NCBI GenBank assembly: GCA_030062745.1
Contig: CP099846.1
Span: 22,137,201 to 22,201,200 of the forward strand
Direction of reading: 5' to 3'
Source of the DNA: Capitulum mitella
Lineage: Eukaryota > Arthropoda > Thecostraca > Pollicipedomorpha > Pollicipedidae
DNA: 64,000 bases
In this document: in pieces, positions 60,701 through 64,000 of the stretch
Position numbering within the stretch: position 1 is the first letter of the stretch
Layout of the letters: each line of letters starts with the position of its first letter
Translations under genes and position numbers: made by a program
The notes under the pieces: model-generated
Seen by the model: the letters and a program-made list of their open reading frames with translations, nothing else
Told to the model about the DNA's origin: nothing
Database searches by the model: none

Positions 60701-63700
60701 GCCACGTCTGCCAGTATCGGTGGGTCTCCCGTTACAGACTGACCGTCTGACTCCGGATGAGTGCTCTGAAAAGGGAGTGCTGATGTTGGGCTGTGGGATA
60801 GTCTTTTACCTCATTTTTACTGACTTAGTACGGGTCTTCTTTCTACAACTGCTCTCCACCGTGCGACTAAGAGCTACTGTGACCACCGTGGTGACTGCCG
60901 CCGCCGCCGGGTGACCGATCGGCGGATTGACGCGCGGCGTCCGCGGCCCGCCAGCTGCCCGGCCGACAGCCAGACCTCGGACGGGGCCGAGGACGAGTGG
61001 TGCTGGTCGCTGCTGGTGGTGGACGGCGCCGGCACGCTGGCCGAGCTGGTGGTGCCGGCGGCCGTGATGCGGCCTGTGCGCCACCTGTGCAGACCGGACC
61101 GGCGGCTGCGGGTCTCTGGTCTGGTGGTCAGGGAGAGGACCACCAGCGACAGGTCAGTCCTGCAGGGAAGGGAACCACCAGTGATGGTTCAGTCCTGCAG
61201 GGAGGGGACCACCAGCGACAGGTCAGTTCGGCAGGGAGAGAACCACCAGCGACATGTCAGTGCTGCAGGGAGAGAACCACCAGCGACATGTCAGTGCTGC
61301 AGGGAGGGAACCACCAGCGACATGTCAGTGCTGCAGGGAGGGGACCACCAGTGATGGGTCAGTCCTGCAGGGAGTGGACCACCAGTGATGGTTCAGTCCT
61401 GCAGGGAGGGGACCACCATTGATTATCTAGTTCTGCAGAAAGGAGACCTTAAAAGTCAACCCTGCAGGGAGAGGTCCTAAACTTTGTAGTGTCCGGAACA
61501 TTGCAGTCCTTCATTTTGCCTAAATATTGGTACAGAATATGAAGCGGCGATAAATTCTTCTTATGAATATGGTTCTAAATTCTGGTCTACACTGGCAACG
61601 GCCTCAGAGATTATTCTTAAATACGAGACAATACGGATTGCACCGTGACGGAAGATCAGTTGTGTTGTTTTGAATTGCTGTGTGGTAGGGTTGTGTGAGA
61701 TGAGTATTGCATGGTTAGGGCTTGAGAGTCTAACGTTGTTTATAAGGAATAGCATGCGTGTGTGTTCGGTATCGGGGAAATGTGCGCGCCACTAATGTGG
61801 AAGATGTATGTAAATGGCGGTCCCTGTGGAATATTTCTGTTCTTGTCCATTGTCATGTGATGTGAAGTGTTTTGTGTTTTGCCACCAGGTGTCCTGCCCT
61901 GGCCAGCATGGTGCTGGCCCTGACCGGGGCCGATCCGGGCTTCACCTACGTGCTGCAGGCGCTCCCCGGCGAGACCAGAATAACGTTGCTGCCGGAGGCC
62001 GACTGTCCACCTGCGCAGCCCGCGGGCGGCGACCTCCGCTCGACGGCGCCCGACCCGCCATCTGCCGACGGCCGCGTGAACCTCGAGTGCCGCCTGCTGT
62101 CGCCGCTGTCCGGGACGGCGCTGGTGCTGACCGCGGATGGCCCGCGGCCCGTGACGCTGGAGCCGGACGCCGGCCTCCTGCTGGCGCCCGGGGAGGACGC
62201 CGAGCTGCGCCACGTCTGGCGGCGACAGGGCCGCCTACTGCTGGACAGGTGAGCTGACCGCTACTGCTGGACAGGTGAGCTGACCGCTGCTACTGGACAG
62301 GTGAGCTGACCGCTACTGCTGCACAGGTTAGCTGACTGCTGCTGCAGAGGTGAGCTGAACGCTACTGCTGGACAGGTGAGCTGACTGCTGCTGCCGGACA
62401 GGTGAGCTGACCGCTACTGCTGGACAGGTGAGCTGACCGCTGCTGCTGGACAGGTGAGCTGACCGCTACTGCTGCACAGGTTAGCTGACTGCTGCTGCAG
62501 AGGTGAGCTGAACGCTGCTGCTGGACAGGCGAGCTGACTGCTGCTGCTGGACAGGTGAGCTGACCGCCGCTGGACAGGCGAGCTGACTGCTGCTGTTGAG
62601 TAGATGAACTGTCAACCTTATTTCTGTGCGCCAACATGATTTCTTGCTTTACACCATCCAGGCATTGTTGCAAAGCCCGTGTTATGTGCAAGTTTGTAAA
62701 ATGGGCACTGTTATGGCAGTAAGTCCAGAAAAGTTAAATCCACGATTTTCCACAGAGATCGTAAAAGTTATTTTACATTATTTTACGGATTTTTCGGTCG
62801 GTGCCGACTGTGTATGCTAATTTCGGCTTGTACTTATGTACGCAGGGGAATGCAAGAAATCTTTTACTTCAGAAAGCTGTAAGTTTCACCAGAAACTGGG
62901 TGACAGATTTGAGTATGATCGAACATTTTGTAATGCCTTGTAACAAGACATAGACGCTAAACGTTATTTATTGCTACAATCATTCCAGTGGCGTTATTTA
63001 ATCCCATAACAGCCTAGAGAGAGAACTCCCCAGTCACCGTGTGCCATTGCACCATCCCCATCCACATGTGGATCGCAGCTCTTTTGCGACATGTTGTACA
63101 ACTTTATTTCGAAAGCTGGAGCACCACTGCCCGGAATGGATCTGCCAGGCAAGCTCCATTAGGCTAGATTTGCCAGATTTTTTCCTAGCAAGTGAGCCTT
63201 GAGGAAAGTTACCACGACTGCTGTCGTGTTCCTTCGTTTTGCGGGGACATTGTGCGTGGACGTGCAGCACAAGAGCTGTGTGGCCGCACAGGTGGTCGCA
63301 GTTCTGGTTTTGCCGCTCTGTCTGGCAGGAGCCGTTTTTAGTGGTCCTGACACCGGCAGATTCACACCACCATCCGTCGCTCCCTGATGTGCGGACCTCT
63401 GTCGCCAGGTACAGGATTCCTGAGCGGCGCGGCAGCCTGGTCCTGGTCGTGGTCCCGCCGCCTGCGGTCCCCTGACGTCCGGTCCCCTGTCGCCAGGTAC
63501 ACGGCTCTGGAGCGGCGCGGCAGCCTGGTCCTGGTCCTGCTCCCGCCGCCTGCGGTCCCCTGACGTCCGGTCCCCTGTCGCCAGGTACACGGCTCTGGAG
63601 CGGCGCGGCAGCCTGGTCCTGGTCCTGCTCCCGCCGCCTGCGGTCCCCTGACGTCCGGTCCCCTGTCGCCAGGTACACGGCTCTGGAGCGGCGCGGCAGC

Positions 63701-63873
63701 CTGGTCCTGGTCCTGGTCCTGGTCCCGCCGCCTGCGGTCCCCTGACGTCCGGTCCCCTGTCGCCAGGTACACGGCTCTGGAGCGGCGCGATGACCTGCTC
63801 CTGCCGTCGCCGGCCGCGCCGCTGCCGCCCATCACCGACGCGGTCGAGCCGCCGCAGCTGGTCTGTCTGTCAG
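56784..63873 (+). CDS. SPIDR: SPIDR-like DNA-repair scaffold, 9 exons, partial at 3' end
   Basis: SPIDR is a nuclear scaffold that links BLM helicase and RAD51 in homologous recombination. Exons are 56784-57774, 58071-58189, 58798-58891, 59177-59337, 60168-60295, 60512-60719, 60955-61152, 61889-62248 and 63767-63873; the phase works at every join if exon 1 is read in the frame it ends in. Matches to the vertebrate family include an acidic ISWSETQSSPSLS segment, PEKTAAEPEVPPSARK then RGLVQKLRRLLKRREAF, CAERCEQQAGALMVLG, LLLYPPWQRL followed by PPVLLPVGGV, CPPDAPLPR, and the OB-like core WSLLVVDGAGTLAELVVP. The gene continues beyond the window. Exon 1 changes reading frame internally. Five splice junctions carry tandem repeats. 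Family assignment comes from remembered family motifs, not a search. Confidence 0.72.
58071..58189 (+). CDS. SPIDR: SPIDR-like exon 2
   Basis: The acceptor is ctgttgtcag and the donor AAGCG|gtcagt. It encodes VGEQRASDWLRQIRRTEVTP then EKTAAEPEVPPSARKAQPK, phase 0 in and phase 2 out. The basic and proline-rich stretch parallels the segment before the conserved GL--RL helix of SPIDR. Confidence 0.7.
58410..58650. repeat. 23-bp minisatellite in intron 2
   Basis: About ten units are built on cactgtcggtcgtcctgagc. Unlike the other arrays in this gene it does not touch an exon and does not obviously copy a splice junction. Confidence 0.85.
58798..58891 (+). CDS. SPIDR: SPIDR-like exon 3
   Basis: The acceptor is cggccgccgacag and the donor GACGAG|gtaact. 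One leading base plus 31 codons: RGLVQKLRRLLKRREAFARM then SRHTSGPGADE. It corresponds to the conserved GL--RL--L--RE--A helix of SPIDR. Confidence 0.75.
59177..59337 (+). CDS. SPIDR: SPIDR-like exon 4
   Basis: The acceptor gcctgcttgcag was chosen because it restores phase (an AG 16 bases upstream would not). It encodes ATLCVCAERCEQQAGALMVL and later SPGDSLLLYPP; final TG joins G of exon 5 to form the Trp of the conserved PPW. The donor is gtcagt, copied repeatedly in the following intron. Confidence 0.75.
59338..59525 (+). repeat. 23-bp array at the donor of intron 4
   Basis: About eight diverged units follow exon 4 directly. A good copy reads gtcagtctgctgtacctccc then ctg, so each unit repeats the last exon bases (tgtacccgccctg) and the donor (gtcagt). 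Related units appear again at about 60015-60075. Confidence 0.8.
59530..60167 (+). other. SPIDR-like intron 4, remainder
   Basis: It holds two copies of the tactccaaaa dispersed repeat (59603-59650, 59950-59990) and further diverged donor-repeat units at about 60015-60075, then the acceptor cgagcag. Confidence 0.6.
60168..60295 (+). CDS. SPIDR: SPIDR-like exon 5
   Basis: The acceptor is gtgttcgagcag and the donor CCGCCAG|gtctgt (weak beyond GT). It encodes QRLQVERGPPVLLPVGGVCV then QPGPAPDPVPARVVLFTCPC. Together with exon 4 it rebuilds the family pattern PPWQ-L--P-G--PV. Confidence 0.72.
60512..60719 (+). CDS. SPIDR: SPIDR-like exon 6
   Basis: The acceptor is ggccaccctcag and the donor TATCG|gtgggt. 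G of exon 5 plus AC gives Asp, so the junction reads CPPDAPLPR, matching a conserved CPD-PLPR motif of SPIDR. It ends VRPVEATVRHVCQY. The acceptor is moderate and was selected by phase and homology. Confidence 0.65.
60955..61152 (+). CDS. SPIDR: SPIDR-like exon 7 (OB-like core)
   Basis: The acceptor is cggcccgccag and the donor GCGACAG|gtcagt. It encodes DGAEDEWCWSLLVVDGAGTL, AELVVPAAVMRPVRHL and RLRVSGLVVRERTTSD, a beta-rich pattern like the SPIDR segment preceding its 'RGRT' loop. In phase with both sides. Confidence 0.75.
61153..61435 (+). repeat. 34-bp array at the donor of intron 7
   Basis: About eight 34-bp units begin at the donor. A typical unit starts gtcagtgctgcagggagaga and ends accaccagcgacat. 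The unit repeats the last 15-20 bases of exon 7 (gaccaccagcgacag) followed by the donor gtcagt. Confidence 0.9.
61436..61888 (+). other. SPIDR-like intron 7, remainder
   Basis: Unremarkable AT-richer sequence ending in the acceptor tttgccaccag. Confidence 0.6.
61889..62248 (+). CDS. SPIDR: SPIDR-like exon 8
   Basis: The acceptor is gttttgccaccag and the donor CTGGACAG|gtgagc. One base plus 119 codons: CPALASMVLALTGADPGFTY, YVLQALPGETRITLLPE, RLLSPLSGTALVLTADG, DAELRHVWRRQGRLLLD. Single open frame with protein-like composition; in phase with exons 7 and 9. Confidence 0.75.
62249..62600 (+). repeat. 26-bp array at the donor of intron 8
   Basis: About 14 units of 26 bp (some 23 bp) begin exactly at the donor. 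Each reads gtgagctgaccgctactgct then ggacag, so it contains a copy of the exon end (ctactgctggacag) joined to a donor; a few copies have gttagc or gcgagc instead of gtgagc. Confidence 0.95.
62601..63390 (+). other. SPIDR-like intron 8, middle
   Basis: AT-richer sequence without a recognised exon or RNA gene. Confidence 0.5.
63398..63766 (+). repeat. 88-bp array at the acceptor of intron 8
   Basis: Acceptor copies (ctgtcgccag|gtac) occur with exon-like starts at 63409, 63497, 63585 and 63673, then the true exon 9 at 63767; spacing is 88, 88, 88 and 94 bp. Each unit repeats the exon start (gtacacggctctggagcggc) and then about 60 intron-like bases containing a TGA in the exon frame. Confidence 0.95.
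63767..63873 (+). CDS. SPIDR: SPIDR-like exon 9
   Basis: The acceptor is cctgtcgccag and the first usable donor TGTCAG|gtgggt. It encodes YTALERRDDLLLPSP, PLPPITDAVEPPQLVCLS. The frame stays open through the following 33-bp array to the window edge, so the exon may be longer. Confidence 0.65.
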
Positions 63874-64000
63874 GTGGGTCACCGCCGCAGCTGGTCTGTC
63901 TGTCAGGTGGGTCACCGCTGCAGTTGGTCTGTCTGTTAGGTGGGTCACCGCTGCAGTTGGTCTGTCTGTCAGGTGGGTCACCGCCTCAGCTGGTCTCTCT
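63874..64000 (+). repeat. 33-bp array at the donor of exon 9, runs off the window
   Basis: Units start at 63874, 63907, 63940 and 63973 (the last is cut by the window end). Each reads gtgggtcaccgccgcagctg then gtctgtctgtcag, i.e. donor plus a copy of the last 23 exon bases. Thirty-three bases equal 11 codons with no stop in the exon frame. Confidence 0.95.

Noticed and set aside
1-64000. CRISPR array, bacterial operon, tRNA or rRNA
   Set aside because: The tandem repeats have no unique spacers of constant length, genes have spliceosomal introns, and no tRNA cloverleaf or rRNA segment was recognised.

Overview
The window looks like nuclear DNA of an invertebrate animal. Genes are split by GT-AG introns, no bacterial operons or Shine-Dalgarno sites are seen, and the recognisable proteins are metazoan (rhophilin, EFHC1, SPIDR). 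A crustacean, perhaps a barnacle, would suit the GC-rich, CpG-rich islands alternating every few kb with AT-rich DNA, but I cannot prove the taxon from this sequence.

Layout. (1) 76-9809, minus strand: nine consecutive exons of a rhophilin gene (HR1 domain plus most of the BRO1 domain). The reading phase is compatible across all eight introns. The start exon lies beyond 9809 and the C-terminal part lies beyond the left edge. (2) 9810-12054: a spacer with a strong GC/CpG island at about 10.24-11.29 kb. (3) 12056-13909, plus strand: a 617-codon uninterrupted EFHC1-type gene with three DM10 domains and no C-terminal EF-hand, head-to-head with rhophilin. (4) About 14.2-54.4 kb: mostly no supported gene. 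It holds GC islands, minisatellites and AT-rich stretches, with a few candidate exons (21.37, 21.86, 22.50, 31.40 and 47.33 kb). (5) 54423-54542, minus strand: a likely first coding exon of an unidentified gene. (6) 55.1-56.78 kb: AT-rich DNA almost free of CpG, ending exactly at a splice acceptor. (7) 56784-63873, plus strand: nine exons of a SPIDR-like DNA-repair scaffold gene that continues past the right edge.

The three recognised genes belong to unrelated processes (Rho signalling, axoneme structure, RAD51/BLM-dependent repair), so the window is ordinary gene neighbourhood and not one functional cluster. The most unusual signal is structural: several introns carry tandem repeats (23-88 bp units) that begin or end exactly at an exon-intron boundary and contain copies of that splice site plus the adjoining exon bases. 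Six junctions in two unrelated genes show this, and most units carry AG|GT at the junction. This resembles what is expected if tandem duplication of AGGT-bearing segments creates or enlarges introns, and in one intron the copies would give in-frame alternative donors every 33 bp.
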